From contig KV918879.1 in assembly GCA_002049455.2 (NCBI GenBank), positions 62,001-126,000 on the forward strand: a stretch of DNA of 64,000 nucleotides, given 5' to 3'. The translations under genes and the position numbers were made by a program. The stretch comes from Porphyra umbilicalis (Eukaryota > Rhodophyta > Bangiophyceae > Bangiales > Bangiaceae). A model generated the notes under the pieces. That model was not told where the DNA came from. It saw only the letters and a list, made by a program, of their open reading frames with translations, and did not search any database. Positions 32,571-42,778 of the stretch are shown here, piece by piece. How positions within the stretch are numbered: the stretch's first letter is position 1; every line of letters begins with the position of its first letter.

Positions 32571-32988
32571 TGTTGAATCGCAGTGGGGATAGGGGTTGGG
32601 GGACCACGGTGAAGTGGTTGAGTGGCTTGAGCTTGTGTTTGTGTGTGCGAACGTGCTTTGTTGGTTGTCCTAAGGATCGCCCGCCTCTCCCAACCGAGAG
32701 CACCTCTCAAATAGTCCCCACCGGCCCAAGTGCTCCCCCCTCTCGCGCCCACACCGACGCCCACGCCCTCGCACCAAATCGAATCACTCACCAAATCAAA
32801 AGCCACTAGAGCAAAGCGAAGATCAAATCCAAAACATGCCAAAAGTAACGCCCCAAGATCACCCAACACGAATGTGTGCAACTTGACCACGTCTTGCAAA
32901 TGTACCATGTGGGGTACCATAAGGGTCACCGACCATCGTCCAACCGCTAACCGCCAGTGAAGTCGGCGACGAGCATCACAGTCCAACA
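32571..32988 (-). repeat. copia 3' LTR
   Basis: 418 bp; plus strand starts TGTTGAATCG and ends GTCCAACA. About 99% identical to 37112-37529. Confidence 0.93.
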
Positions 32989-33000
32989 CTCCTCCTTGCT
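32989..33000 (-). other. Polypurine tract
   Basis: Element strand AGCAAGGAGGAG directly before the 3' LTR, the expected site for plus-strand priming. Confidence 0.7.
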
Positions 33001-33023
33001 TGTTGCCGCGGCGGTTCTTGTTT

Positions 33024-36000
33024 TCAGCAAAGCCCCATGGCCTCGACATGCTTGTCGTGCTTGGTCTTGCCGAGCTCCTTCGTCATCGGGTCCGCCACCA
33101 TGTCGTCCGTTGCACAATGCTCCAGTGTCACCTTGTCCGTCGTGATGGCCTCGCGCACAAAGTGGTAGCGAATGTCGATGTGCTTAGTGCGCTTGTGCTC
33201 GACGGGGTTCTTGGAGAAGTCAATGCACCCGCTGTTGTCGACCTTGATGTTGATCGGCCCGCCCGAGATCGCTGTCCGCAGCCCTTGAGTTGCCACGCTT
33301 TGCACGAGCTTGTTGAGCCAAACAGCTTCCTTGCTGGCCTCACATAGAGCCATGTACTCGGCTTCCATCGTCGACAGCGCCACCGTCTTCTGCAACTTAG
33401 AACCCCAGCTGACGGCTGCTCCGCCAAAGATGAAGATGAAGCCCGTCGTAGAACGTCGCGTCTCGTGGTCACCCGCCCAGTCGGCATCACTAAAGCCTTG
33501 TAGAACACAGGAAGAGTTCTTGTCGAAGACCAGCCCCTTGTCCATCGAACCCTTGACGTACCGTAGAACGCGCTTGATCGCCGCCCAATGCTCCTTGCCG
33601 TAGCACGAAACAAACCGACTCAGCTTCCCGATATCAAAGGCGAGGTCAGGACGTGTCCCGACCATCAGGTACATTAGACTGCCGACGGCTTCGCGGTAGG
33701 GCAGCGCGTCGTCGCTCTCGTCGGCCTTGACCAGCTGCAGGCCCACCTCCAGCGGCGTTCCGATCGGGTTGCACTCCGCCATCCCGAACTTCTCCAGCAC
33801 TTGCGCCGCGTACTTGCCCTGCGACAGCTTGAGGGTGCCCAACGTCTTGTCACGTCTTATCTCTAGCCCGAGGATGACCTTCGCCTCGCCCAGGTCCTTC
33901 ATCTCAAAACGCTTGTGCAGAGCGTCCTTAATCTTGTAGATCGCCGCCAGGCTTGATGCCACCAACAGGAGATCGTCGACGTACACCAGGACGATGATGA
34001 TTTCGCCGTCATCCACGAGGAGGTAGAGGCATGCATCCGGGTCAATGTTGTCAAACCCCTGCGACTTGAGGAAGTCGTCGAGCTTGGCGTACCACATCTT
34101 GGAAGCTTGCTTCAGCCCATACAGCGCTTGGAGGAGACGACACACTTTGTCAGGATACGTCGGATCGACATAGCCGTCTGGCTGCTCCATGTAGACCTCC
34201 TCGTCAAGGTCGCCGTTGAGGAATGCCGTCTTGACGTCCATCTGATGTAGCTCCCACCCGCTCGCCGCCGTCATCGCCAGGATGCATCGAATGGTGGTGA
34301 ACTTAGCCACCGGCGCGAACGTCTCGTTGAAGTCGAGCCCCTTGATCTGCCGGTTCCCCATGAAGCACAGGCGCGCCTTTTGACGCGTCGTGTTGTTCCC
34401 GTTCTTGTCAACCTCGTTCTTGACCTTGTAAACCCACTTGCCCTTCAGCACGCGTCGACTGGCCGGGCGATCCGTCAAGCGCCAAGTCTTGTTCTTGCGG
34501 ATGGCCTCCATCTCCTCATCCATGGCAATCTGCCACTTCGCCGATTCCTGCCCTTGAACGGCTTGCACGTACGTCGTGGGCGCCTCGTGAGCAACCAGGC
34601 TCACCGGGCGCCAGTACTCGACAGGGGGTCGCCGCGCTCTGCCGCTCCGACGCAGCGTGTCTTGAGAGCCGCCACAACCTTGATTGTAGTCCGCGGACTT
34701 GTCAGATCCATCGTCTTGCTTGTCATCCTTGTCGTCATTGTCAGCATCCACGTCTTCGCCGTCGCTTGCAGAGCGCAAACCCGTCTCAACTCCGACGTTT
34801 TCGTCTCCGGGAAGCTCCTCTGCAACTTCTGCCACCTCGCTTACGTTCGTCTCGGCGAACACGACGCTTCGTGCCTTTACGACCTTGCCGTCGTCGAGGA
34901 TGACCTTGTTCGCCTTGCTGCCGTCGGGATAGCCTAAGAAGACGCCCTTCGCCGCCTTGTCGCCAAACTTGCCGTCGATGTGACTCTTGTGCAGCACCAC
35001 CCAGCATGTAGACCCAAACACCCGCATGTGGCTTACGTCGGGCTTATTGCCGGTCCACAGCTCAAAAGGCGTCTTGCCGACGGAAAGTGCCCGGCTGGTG
35101 ACGCGGTTCTTGATGTAGACCGCCGTCTTGATGGCATCCGCCCAAAGATCTTGATCGACGTCCTTGTGTCGCATCATGGTGCGAGCCATCTCCACGAGAA
35201 CTCGGTTGAGCCTCTCAGCAACCCCGTTCTGCTGCGGCGTGTCGGGCACCGTGGTCAGGTGCGTCGTGCCGTTCTCATCGTGAAGAGCCTTGAATGCATT
35301 CGACACATACTCGCCGCCATTGTCGGAGCGTAGGATCTTGATCTTGGTTCCCGTGTGCAGCTGGGCCTTCGTCAGCCACTTCTTGTACTCAGAGAGCAGA
35401 TCGCTCTTCTTCTGCAGGAAGACCACGTCTGTCCAGCGGGAGAAGTCGTCAGTGAAGGTGCCAAAGTAGAGCGCACCGCCACGCGACGGCTCCGACATTG
35501 GCCCACCCAGGTCCGAGTGCACGAGCTGCAGGCGCTTACTGACTCGACCTCCTTCCGCACTAGGCATAGGCGTCATAGCCGCCTTCCCATACACGCACGG
35601 CTCGCAGACGTCCTTGACCGCCATGGAAGAGCACTTGAGTCCATCGATGTCCTTGTTCTTGATCATCCGCTTAACGCCAGCCACGTTGACGTGCCCAAGG
35701 CGCTCATGCCAGAGCTGAAGAGAGGCCACCGCAGCAATATCCAACAGTGGGGCCATGTCCAGGTGGTAGAGCCCACTCTTCCGCGTGCCGCACGCAGCGA
35801 CCTTGTCGTTAATCTTGATGATCGTCTTACCGCCCTTGAATGACACTTCCGCACCTCGCTCCTCCATCATGCCGACCGACATGAGGTTGAAGCCCATGGT
35901 AGGAACATGGAGTACCTTCTCCAAATTGATCTTGCGCGTCTTGCCGTGAACGATGACATTGAGCACGACGGTTCCGACGCCTGCCGTGGCTACGGACCCC

Positions 36001-36335
36001 TTGTCGCCCATGGTGACGCTGCGTCCCGTGGTCGTCTGGTAGTCATCGAAGCACGCACGCATCCAGCACATGTGTGCAGAAGCCGCAGAATCGACAAGCC
36101 ACGACTTGGAGATGTCATCGGTGTCAGCCGCATTGCCCACCAGACAGATGGCGTCGTCGCTGTCGCTACCGTCGTCAGCCGCAATCGCGGCCACCTTGTC
36201 CTGTCTCTGCTTCATGGCCTTGTGCTCTGGGCAATCGTGAGAGATATGCCCAAACTTATGGCAGTGGTAACACTCGATCTTGGAGTGGTCACCACGGCGG
36301 CCTTGACCTCGATAGTTGGCGCCGACGAGTGCCAT
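33024..36335 (-). CDS. pol: copia Pol polyprotein (PR-IN-RT-RH)
   Basis: 1103 residues from ATG 36335 to TGA. In order: zinc knuckle CYHCHKFGHISHDC (properly part of Gag); protease SWLVDSAASAHM, where copia usually has DSGAS, so Gly is Ala; integrase zinc-binding region HERLGHVN..CEPCVYGKA; the integrase DDE core with HSDLGGPM, RSDNGGEYVS and PQQNGVAERLNR; reverse transcriptase YKVKNEVDKNGN, ETFAPVAKFTTIR, QMDVKTAFLNGDL, ALYGLKQA and YVDDLLL; RNase H FSDADWAGD, ALSTMEAEYMAL and KHIDIRYHFV. All catalytic residues are visible and there are no internal stops. The frame is the same as gag, separated by TAG and 15 codons. It makes cDNA in particles and integrates it. Confidence 0.95.
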   Translation of the reverse strand: MALVGANYRGQGRRGDHSKIECYHCHKFGHISHDCPEHKAMKQRQDKVAAIAADDGSDSDDAICLVGNAADTDDISKSWLVDSAASAHMCWMRACFDDYQTTTGRSVTMGDKGSVATAGVGTVVLNVIVHGKTRKINLEKVLHVPTMGFNLMSVGMMEERGAEVSFKGGKTIIKINDKVAACGTRKSGLYHLDMAPLLDIAAVASLQLWHERLGHVNVAGVKRMIKNKDIDGLKCSSMAVKDVCEPCVYGKAAMTPMPSAEGGRVSKRLQLVHSDLGGPMSEPSRGGALYFGTFTDDFSRWTDVVFLQKKSDLLSEYKKWLTKAQLHTGTKIKILRSDNGGEYVSNAFKALHDENGTTHLTTVPDTPQQNGVAERLNRVLVEMARTMMRHKDVDQDLWADAIKTAVYIKNRVTSRALSVGKTPFELWTGNKPDVSHMRVFGSTCWVVLHKSHIDGKFGDKAAKGVFLGYPDGSKANKVILDDGKVVKARSVVFAETNVSEVAEVAEELPGDENVGVETGLRSASDGEDVDADNDDKDDKQDDGSDKSADYNQGCGGSQDTLRRSGRARRPPVEYWRPVSLVAHEAPTTYVQAVQGQESAKWQIAMDEEMEAIRKNKTWRLTDRPASRRVLKGKWVYKVKNEVDKNGNNTTRQKARLCFMGNRQIKGLDFNETFAPVAKFTTIRCILAMTAASGWELHQMDVKTAFLNGDLDEEVYMEQPDGYVDPTYPDKVCRLLQALYGLKQASKMWYAKLDDFLKSQGFDNIDPDACLYLLVDDGEIIIVLVYVDDLLLVASSLAAIYKIKDALHKRFEMKDLGEAKVILGLEIRRDKTLGTLKLSQGKYAAQVLEKFGMAECNPIGTPLEVGLQLVKADESDDALPYREAVGSLMYLMVGTRPDLAFDIGKLSRFVSCYGKEHWAAIKRVLRYVKGSMDKGLVFDKNSSCVLQGFSDADWAGDHETRRSTTGFIFIFGGAAVSWGSKLQKTVALSTMEAEYMALCEASKEAVWLNKLVQSVATQGLRTAISGGPINIKVDNSGCIDFSKNPVEHKRTKHIDIRYHFVREAITTDKVTLEHCATDDMVADPMTKELGKTKHDKHVEAMGLC

Positions 36336-36380
36336 GTCACCAATGCGCTTGATCGCCGGTGACTTGTCCGCCTGCCGCCG

Positions 36381-36950
36381 CTAATCCTGAAGCAAGCGGC
36401 TCTTGACAAAGTCGAGGCTCAGCTCGTCCTCGCCCTTGGCGTCGAGAGCCACCAGCAGGTTCTCGTACTTTGACGTCAGCCCGTTGAGGACGCTCATGGC
36501 AACGTCCATCTCCGTCACCTCGCCGCCCATGGCCTTGAGGTTCTCGCCGAGGTTGCGCACGCGGTTGATGTAGCCCAGCATGCCCTCGCCGACGGTCATT
36601 TCGACGGTGTAGAACTCGCGTCGCGCCTTCATCTTGTTCATCAAACTCTTGCGCTGGAAGACACCTTGCAGCGTCGACCACATTTCCGCCGTCGTCTTGC
36701 AGCCCGCCACGTGCTCGAGCTGCTCAGATCCAAGGGTGAGCCCGATGATGGCGCTCGCCTTCGTGTCTCGACGCTTCCACACCGCCAACTCGCGGGCATC
36801 CGCGTCCGTCGGCTTGCCGTCTTCGTCAAGCATATCGTCCAGGTCGCGCAGCGCGAGGACCATCTTAATGCGCTGACGCCACTCGTGGAAGTTCGTCTCC
36901 GTCAACTTGTCGATCTTGATGCCGCCCATGCCGGCAGCGCCTCCGTCCAT
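36381..36950 (-). CDS. gag: copia Gag (capsid part)
   Basis: ATG 36950 to TAG 36381-36383, 189 residues. IDKLTETNFHEWRQRIKMVL is the typical start of copia-type Gag polypeptides, followed by WKRRDTKASAIIGLTL, TTAEMWSTLQGVF and LNGLTSKYENLLVAL. It would form the virus-like particle shell. The frame can be extended upstream without an ATG to 37244, but that crosses the primer site and LTR and is not used. It lacks the zinc knuckle, which lies after the TAG at the start of pol in the same frame. In most copia elements gag and pol are one frame, so the TAG is either a nonsense mutation or a read-through device. Confidence 0.88.
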   Translation of the reverse strand: MDGGAAGMGGIKIDKLTETNFHEWRQRIKMVLALRDLDDMLDEDGKPTDADARELAVWKRRDTKASAIIGLTLGSEQLEHVAGCKTTAEMWSTLQGVFQRKSLMNKMKARREFYTVEMTVGEGMLGYINRVRNLGENLKAMGGEVTEMDVAMSVLNGLTSKYENLLVALDAKGEDELSLDFVKSRLLQD

Positions 36951-37097
36951 GATGTCTTCTTGTCGTAGCGCCCGACCTTGCCGAGCCGTGCGCCTTGACC
37001 GTAACGTCCTTAAACCACCTTGACCTCGTCTTGTTCGCACTTGCCGCGACCGCCGCGACACCAGCCGGCACACCTTGCTCTTGTCACAGCCCCGGCT

Positions 37098-37111
37098 CTG
37101 GGCCCATAACC
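37098..37111 (-). other. Primer binding site, internal initiator-tRNA-Met type
   Basis: The plus strand reads CTGGGCCCATAACC and abuts the LTR. This equals the anticodon stem-loop of eukaryotic initiator tRNA-Met, so the element RNA is complementary to it. Priming from an internal (half) tRNA-Met fragment is known for Drosophila copia. Confidence 0.85.
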
Positions 37112-37529
37112 TGTTGAATCGCAGTGGGGATAGGGGTTGGGGGACCACGGTGAAGTGGTTGAGTGGCTTGAGCTTGTGTGTGTGTGTGCGAACGTGCTTT
37201 GTTGGTTGTCCTAAGGATCGCCCGCCTCTCCCAACCGAGAGCACCTCTCAAATAGTCCCCACCGGCCCAAGTGCTCCCCCCTCTCGCGCCCACACCGACG
37301 CCCACGCCCGCGCACCAAATCGAATCACTCACCAAATCAAAAGCCACTAGATCAAAGCGAAGATCAAATCCAAAACATGCCAAAAGTAACGCCCCAAGAT
37401 CACCCAACACGAATGTGTGCAACTTGACCACGTCTTGCAAATGTACCATGTGGGGTACCATAAGGGTCACCGACCATCGTCCAACCGCTAACCGCCAGTG
37501 GAGTCGGCGACGAGCATCACAGTCCAACA
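37112..37529 (-). repeat. copia 5' LTR
   Basis: 418 bp, four differences from the other LTR: a T/G in the GTGTGT run, T/G in ACGCCC(T/G)CGC, G/T in CTAGA(G/T)C and A/G in CAGTG(A/G)AG. Confidence 0.93.
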
Positions 37530-38669
37530 GTCAGCGTGGGTCGCGATGCCCGTCGGCTTCGATAGGCGCGCCTGCACCATGCAGCTGGAAAACTCCATCA
37601 CACCGGCCACGATTTTGGCCCACTGCTTCCTCATCGCGTCAAATCCGCGCTGCTCCCTCCCCGCGGCGCCCGGCTCCCCGCGCAGCAGGTCCAGCCAGCC
37701 CTTGAGCACCCGCCGCCAAAACTCCTTCCCGGACTGGTCGGTCCCTCGAATGGGGTTGTTGGCCTCAATCAGCCACGCCTTGATAAGTGCATCATTCTCA
37801 GCCACGGTCCACGACGGTCCGCGGCCCATGGCAGCTACTGCGACGGCCCGCCGGAACGGCGACGGCTCGCTGGTGGAAGGGGGGGCCGACCGCCGGTACG
37901 GCGCTTGGCGGAGGTCCGACCGAAGACAGCGGCGCCAGCCCCAGAGTCGCCTGCCGCCTGGTCACCGGCACCGGTGGCAGCGACAAAGCCGGCGGGATTA
38001 CGACTGCCGACGCCGGCAGCAGCGACAGACTCGGCGGCCGGCCGATTGCCGGCGGAATTGGCCGCCGGCTGCCGAGCCGACGCACCGACAGACTGGCACG
38101 CAACAGCAGCACTGTTCGCGGCGGCCAGGTAGCGTCTTTGGATGTTCGCCAAGGCCGCCGCTCTTGCCGACGCTTGTGCTGCTTTCTTGGCGGCAATGCT
38201 TGCGTTTGTTGCCTCTTCTTTCGCGCTTGCTGCAGTGGCGACCGCCGCGCTGTACTTGGCCGACGCGGTCGCCGACTCGGCCGCCGCTGCAGTGGCGATA
38301 GCGGCCGCCTCGGCAGAGGCAGCAGCCGCCGCAGAGGCGGCCGCGACAGAGGCGCGATGCACGGCGGCCCGGTCCTCGGGGCTTCGAATCAGCACGAACC
38401 GCTGCTTGCGGACGGCAGGTTGCGCCCACTGCTGGCGGGGCGGCCGCTCGCCAAAGAGGGAAGGCAAAGGGATGGACGGCGGGACGCCGGCTTCGACCGC
38501 GCCACCCGCCACCACCCCGACAGCCACGGCGGATGCGGCCGTTACGACAAGTCCCCGCCCCCCGGCCGCGGGCTCGGCTGCCGCTCGGGCGGCGGCGGGT
38601 CCTCCTCCAACCTTCTGGGCGGGCTTGGTGGTCTTTAACCCGGCTGCGGGCCGCCCGACGTCCACCGCG

Positions 38670-39690
38670 GCGGGCTCGCCGGCCGACCTTCGGGCGGCGC
38701 GCCGCCCGTCCACCTCGGCAGGCTTGCTGGCGGCGCGCCGCCCGTCCACCTCGGAGGACTTGGCTGCGGAAATTCGGGCGGCGCGCCGCCCGTCCACCTT
38801 GAAGGACTCGGCTGCCGAAATTCGTGCGGCGCGCCGCCCGTCCACCTTTGAGGACTTGGGTACCGACGGTCCGGCGGCGCGCCGCCCGTCCACCTGGGAG
38901 GGCTTGGTGGTCGTCGATCCGGCGGCGCGCCGCCTGTACACCTCGGAGGGCTTAGCGGCCGGCCGTCCGGCGGCGCGCCGCTCGTCCACCTCGGCGAGCT
39001 TGCTCGCGGCGCGCCGCCCGTCCACCTGGAGGGCTCGGTGGTCGTCGGTCGAGCGGCACGCCGCCCGTCCACCTCGGAGGACTTGGCAGCCGACGGTCCG
39101 GCGGCGCGCCGCCCGTCCACCTCGGAGGACTTGGCTGCCGACGGTCCGGCGGCGCGCCCCCCGTACACCTCGAAGGGCTTAGCGGCCGGCGGTCCGGCGG
39201 CGCGCCGCTCGTCCACCTCGGGGGACTTGGCTGCCGACGGTCCGGCGGCGCGCCTCCCGTCCACGTCGGAGGGCTTGGTGGTCGTCGGTCGGGCGGCGCG
39301 CCGCCCGTCCACCTTGAAGGACTTGGCTGCCGACGGTCTGGCGGCGCGCCGCGCGTCCACCTCGGAGGGCTTGGTGGTCGTCGGTCGGGCGGCGCGCCGC
39401 CCGTCCACCTTGGAGGGCTTGGTGGTCGTCGGTCGGGCGGCGCGCCGCCCGTCCACCTTGGAGGGCTTGGTGGTCGTCGGTCGGGCGGCGCGCCGCCCGT
39501 CCACCTTGGAGGGCTTGGTGGTCGTCGGTCGGGCGGCGCGCCGCCCGTCCACCTTGGAGGACTTGGCTGCCGACGGTCTGGTGGCGCGCCGCGCGTCCAC
39601 CTCGGAGGGCCAAAGGGGCGACGGTCTGGCGGCTCGCCGCCCGTCCACCTCGGAGGACTTGGCTGCCGACGGTCGGGCGGCGCGCCGCCT
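38670..39690 (-). repeat. 60-bp tandem repeat with GGCGCGCC palindromes
   Basis: Roughly seventeen units, mostly 60 bp with some shorter, built on GCGCGCCGCCCGTCCACCT and GGAGGGCTTGGTGGTCGTCG. On the minus strand they encode 20-residue units such as PPRWTGGAPPDRRPPS. Each unit holds the palindrome GGCGCGCC. A single missing base near 39028 shifts the frame. Confidence 0.88.
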
Positions 39691-39915
39691 GTGCACGGCG
39701 GTAGGGCGCTGCCGCGCAACACAGGACGCGGGGGAGCCGGAGCGCAGCAGCACTGGCACTGACAGTGCGCCAGATGGGGCGCAACAGCGTCCGTCCAGTC
39801 CCGCAGGAGCCTCCTATCCTCGTTGTTACGCAAGCGCTGCTGCGTCCGCTGCGTTCTCCGACGCCTGCTGTCGTTCGGCCTCTTCTCCCACCGCATGGCG
39901 CCGGAAGCCGCCCCT

Positions 39916-39923
39916 TTATAGGA
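39916..39923 (-). promoter_or_regulatory. Possible TATA box of accessory gene C
   Basis: CTATAAAGG on the minus strand lies about 20-28 nt before ATG 39896. It is the only clear TATA-like box next to a gene start seen here. The short distance would mean a very short leader, so it is tentative. Confidence 0.3.
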
Positions 39924-40014
39924 GAGGAGCACCCGACGGGGTCGCCGGATGGTCACACACGCCACGCCCGGCAGCCCGCCACGGCAGCTGTGCACGAGGC
40001 ACAGCTCACATCAG

Positions 40015-40330
40015 CGACGAGCGGCCGCCGCTCACAGACACCGACGGGCGGCCGCCGCCCACAGACACCGACGGGCGGCCGCCGGCCACTCACCGATGGG
40101 CGGCCGCCGCACACATCACCGACGGGCAGGCACCGCCCACACCCTCGACGCGCGGCCGCCGCCCACACCACAACGGGCGGCCGCCGCACACACCACCGAC
40201 GGGCAGGCGCCGCCCACATCTTCGACGGGCGGCCGCCGCCCACACCACAACGGGCGGCCGCCTCGCACACCACCGACAGGCGGTCGCGGCCCACACAAAC
40301 GACGGGCGGCAGCCGCCCCCACACCAACGA
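40015..40330. repeat. Short imperfect repeats with GGGCGGCCGCC
   Basis: About ten imperfect ~22-38 bp units of the form CGACGGGCGGCCGCCGCCCA/CACACCAC. They carry the same GCGGCCGC palindrome as the rest of elements B and C. Lies in the 5' flank of accessory gene C. Confidence 0.7.
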
Positions 40331-42778
40331 CGGCCGGCAGTCGCCCGAAAAGCGCGCGCGCGCCACGCGCTTCGACCCGTGCGTGGCACGGGCGGCCGCC
40401 GCCCAGCGCTTACCGGCGCGGCAGCCGCGCCCACAAAAGGAGAGGCCGGGGTGCGGAGGGGAGCAGCGACGCGGGCAAGGGGACGGGGGGACGGGGTGGG
40501 AGGGGATTAACCACAGTTCCCACAAAGCGCGCAAAAGAAACCGCGCGCCCGAGAGCATACCCGACAACGGCACCACCACGTACCGGCGGCCGTTGGGGCC
40601 AGGGCCACCGCGAAAAAAAGCGCGCGCAAAGAAAGTGCGCGCACGACAGAGAGCCGCGTCGCAGACGTCGGCGGTAGCACAGGTCTCACGAAACCGTCCA
40701 CCAGAGGCACTCGCACGACGTCGCGGAAGCAGCACGCCACTGCGCACCCCGACAACAACCAGCGAGCGCGCATGGGCACGCTGCGCCACAAGGGCCACTT
40801 CACACACCCCCTCCGCGACACAGAGTAGGGGGTGGCCCGCGCGGGGCCGCACCCAATCCTGAGCGGAGAGTGCCTGCCAGGACGTCGCCGTTCGCTGTCT
40901 GTGGCGCACGAGATCGGAGAGGGAAAAATGTTGGAGGGCGCGTGCTGAGGGGGGGGGGCGCTAAACGAGTCGCCGTCTCACGGGCCGAACGCTCGCGCCA
41001 GGCCCCCAGAGGCAGCCACCCGCGCCCCGCGCTCCCCTCGCAGCTCTTCGCCGACGATGCGTGGCGCGACGGCTGCCGAGGGCGCGTCGGTCTGAACAGC
41101 TCAAGCCGACACGGCCAACAGAAGGCAAGAAGCACGTGGACGCGCGTCCCATCCCCCAACCATATCATACGTTGCCTGCGTGCTCGCGTGCGGCCGACGA
41201 GCCGTGGATGCGGCCGACGACCCGTGGATGGAACGTGTGCCACCTGAAAGGTTCAAAGAACGGGTCACAGTCCTGGCGCAGAGAGAGTGCTGCCAGTGTC
41301 GCCCTGAATAGCCAATCAAACGGTACTCCGTTGGATGAACGAGTTCTCCAGAAATCGGGTTGCTGACAAAGGCTCGTCTGCACCAGTAAACTGTTGCCGT
41401 TCTGGTCACTGTGCGGTTGCCTCAGCCATGAAATTTGGGCCAAGCCACCTCACCCTGATCGTGTCCACAGCTTCCGTCTGACCTGTGAATAGTGACTACC
41501 GCCATCTGTCACTGACGGTCACCGCCAGCGCGGCCGCCTGAAGTGGCGCGGGCACCTGGCGAGTACCCCACCACGGGGCTGTGTTCCGCTGCGGGGGGGG
41601 ATGGTGCATGCACTCATCCTCGCCGCAGCGGCACGCGGCGGGCCTGCGGGCCGCGTCCGGCGCGACACACGCCGCGGGCGCCTCGGCCACGACCCGGCGC
41701 GCTGGCCCAACGCGAGGCAGCCGCCTGGCAAGACGCCACGCGGTCGATTCCTGTCCGCGAACTGTATGCCTCTGATTTGCCTCGTCAGGTCGATCCGTCC
41801 CTGACGAGGGAGTCTTTCGGGACAGGCCCTGCCGGAGAGGATCACACAACAAGGGTCACCACCAAGGTTGCACCCAACCAGGAGGGGTCGTGCCGGGGAT
41901 GCACCACGCTCGCACGCTGCCCTGGAGGGGGGGTAGCGCGGGAGCACCGCCACGCTCGCACTAGTTGCCGGTGCGGCCTGCCCGGCGCGTGGGGCGCAAC
42001 GCATTGCTTGGCGCCTGTGCCCTTGCCTCTGCGCTGTCCTCGGGCTGCCGCCAAAGTGGAAACTGGCGGTCCACCCACTTTCCTCATGGTCACTCCTCAG
42101 TCGTCAGTCTCGAGCTTTTTTGGATGACTGGTAATCTCACGTGCATGGCGGCGACCCGCGATCAGCGATGCCACTCCGAAAACCGTGGTCTGAGTCCTCC
42201 ATTCATCGTTCGCCAGGCACACGACACTCGTCCAGCGAGGATCACACGAGTGTTGGTCGAACATCACCGCGATCACTGTCGACGTGGGGCTCTCATGCGT
42301 CACGTCTGAGGCCGCAAGAGCATACGTTGAGCACTCCTGTGTGTATCTCACGCTTGCATGTCAAACGACAGCACGATAGGCTCAAAATACTCCATCTCTG
42401 TGCGCCGTGGCAACATGGCGCGCCGCCACGTGGCACATAAACTACGGTTTGGACGACGATCTCGTACTTTGCGTCCTACATGTGCATCGTGTCAGCTTCG
42501 TGTCAAACAATTGCTGCTTTTCCTTGATTTCTCATCCGCAATCTGCCGTGCATCTCGCGCATCTCGCTTCCATGACGGCTGCGATAATCCGCGGAAGGCT
42601 TACTCCAACGAAATGGGCCACGGATAACCCACCAACGACAGGGACTATCATACGGAAAGTAGCCCGGTCCCAGGTAACTCTATAGCAGATATTGCCCTTT
42701 CTAGGCCCCTACAATAGGCGGCCTCTGAGGGGCCGCCACGTCGCATGTCCAATTGAGATTTTAAAAATAGTCCTGTTA

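Larger units (their letters stand above)
32571..37529 (-). mobile_element. Ty1/copia LTR retrotransposon, 4,959 bp, nearly intact
   Basis: Two 418-bp LTRs, a 14-nt primer site, gag, a full pol in the copia order (protease, integrase, reverse transcriptase, RNase H) and a purine-rich tract are all present on the minus strand. It interrupts the accessory gene of element C. The flanking 5 bp are GTCGG (32566-32570) and GTCAG (37530-37534), a target duplication with one CpG-to-CpA change. The LTRs differ at only four positions. The only defect seen is a TAG between gag and pol. Confidence 0.93.
30829..39896 (-). pseudogene. Harbinger accessory protein C (Myb/SANT-like), split by copia
   Basis: Reading leftwards: the N-terminal part starts at ATG 39896 (MRWEKRPNDSRRRRTQRTQQ, then a CQCQCCC cluster) and runs into Pro/Arg-rich 20-residue repeats. 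A one-base deletion near 39028 shifts the frame, and a TAA ends it at 38635. An Ala-rich helical stretch follows at 37.9-38.5 kb. The Myb domain lies at 37829-37530 (GPSWTVAENDALIKAWL, PIRGTDQS). The copia element sits directly after THAD. On its far side the protein resumes (LVNCAEGLY), has TGA at 32536-32538, then STNIYGRIRGDHADD; a second TGA at 32164-32166 precedes GGRPIGNKAARRARVD, which matches RPIGTKAA in B. The C-terminus is Ser/Ala-rich and acidic, ending at 30829. Clearly non-functional. Confidence 0.8.

Noticed and set aside
36951-37244. Extension of copia gag to 287 residues
   Set aside because: The extra codons lie across the primer binding site and into the 5' LTR and lack a proper ATG context; ATG 36950 gives the normal Gag start.
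41500-42120. Possible gene on either strand in the right arm of element C
   Set aside because: Several overlapping short frames in both directions with no domain; typical shadow pattern of GC-rich noncoding DNA.
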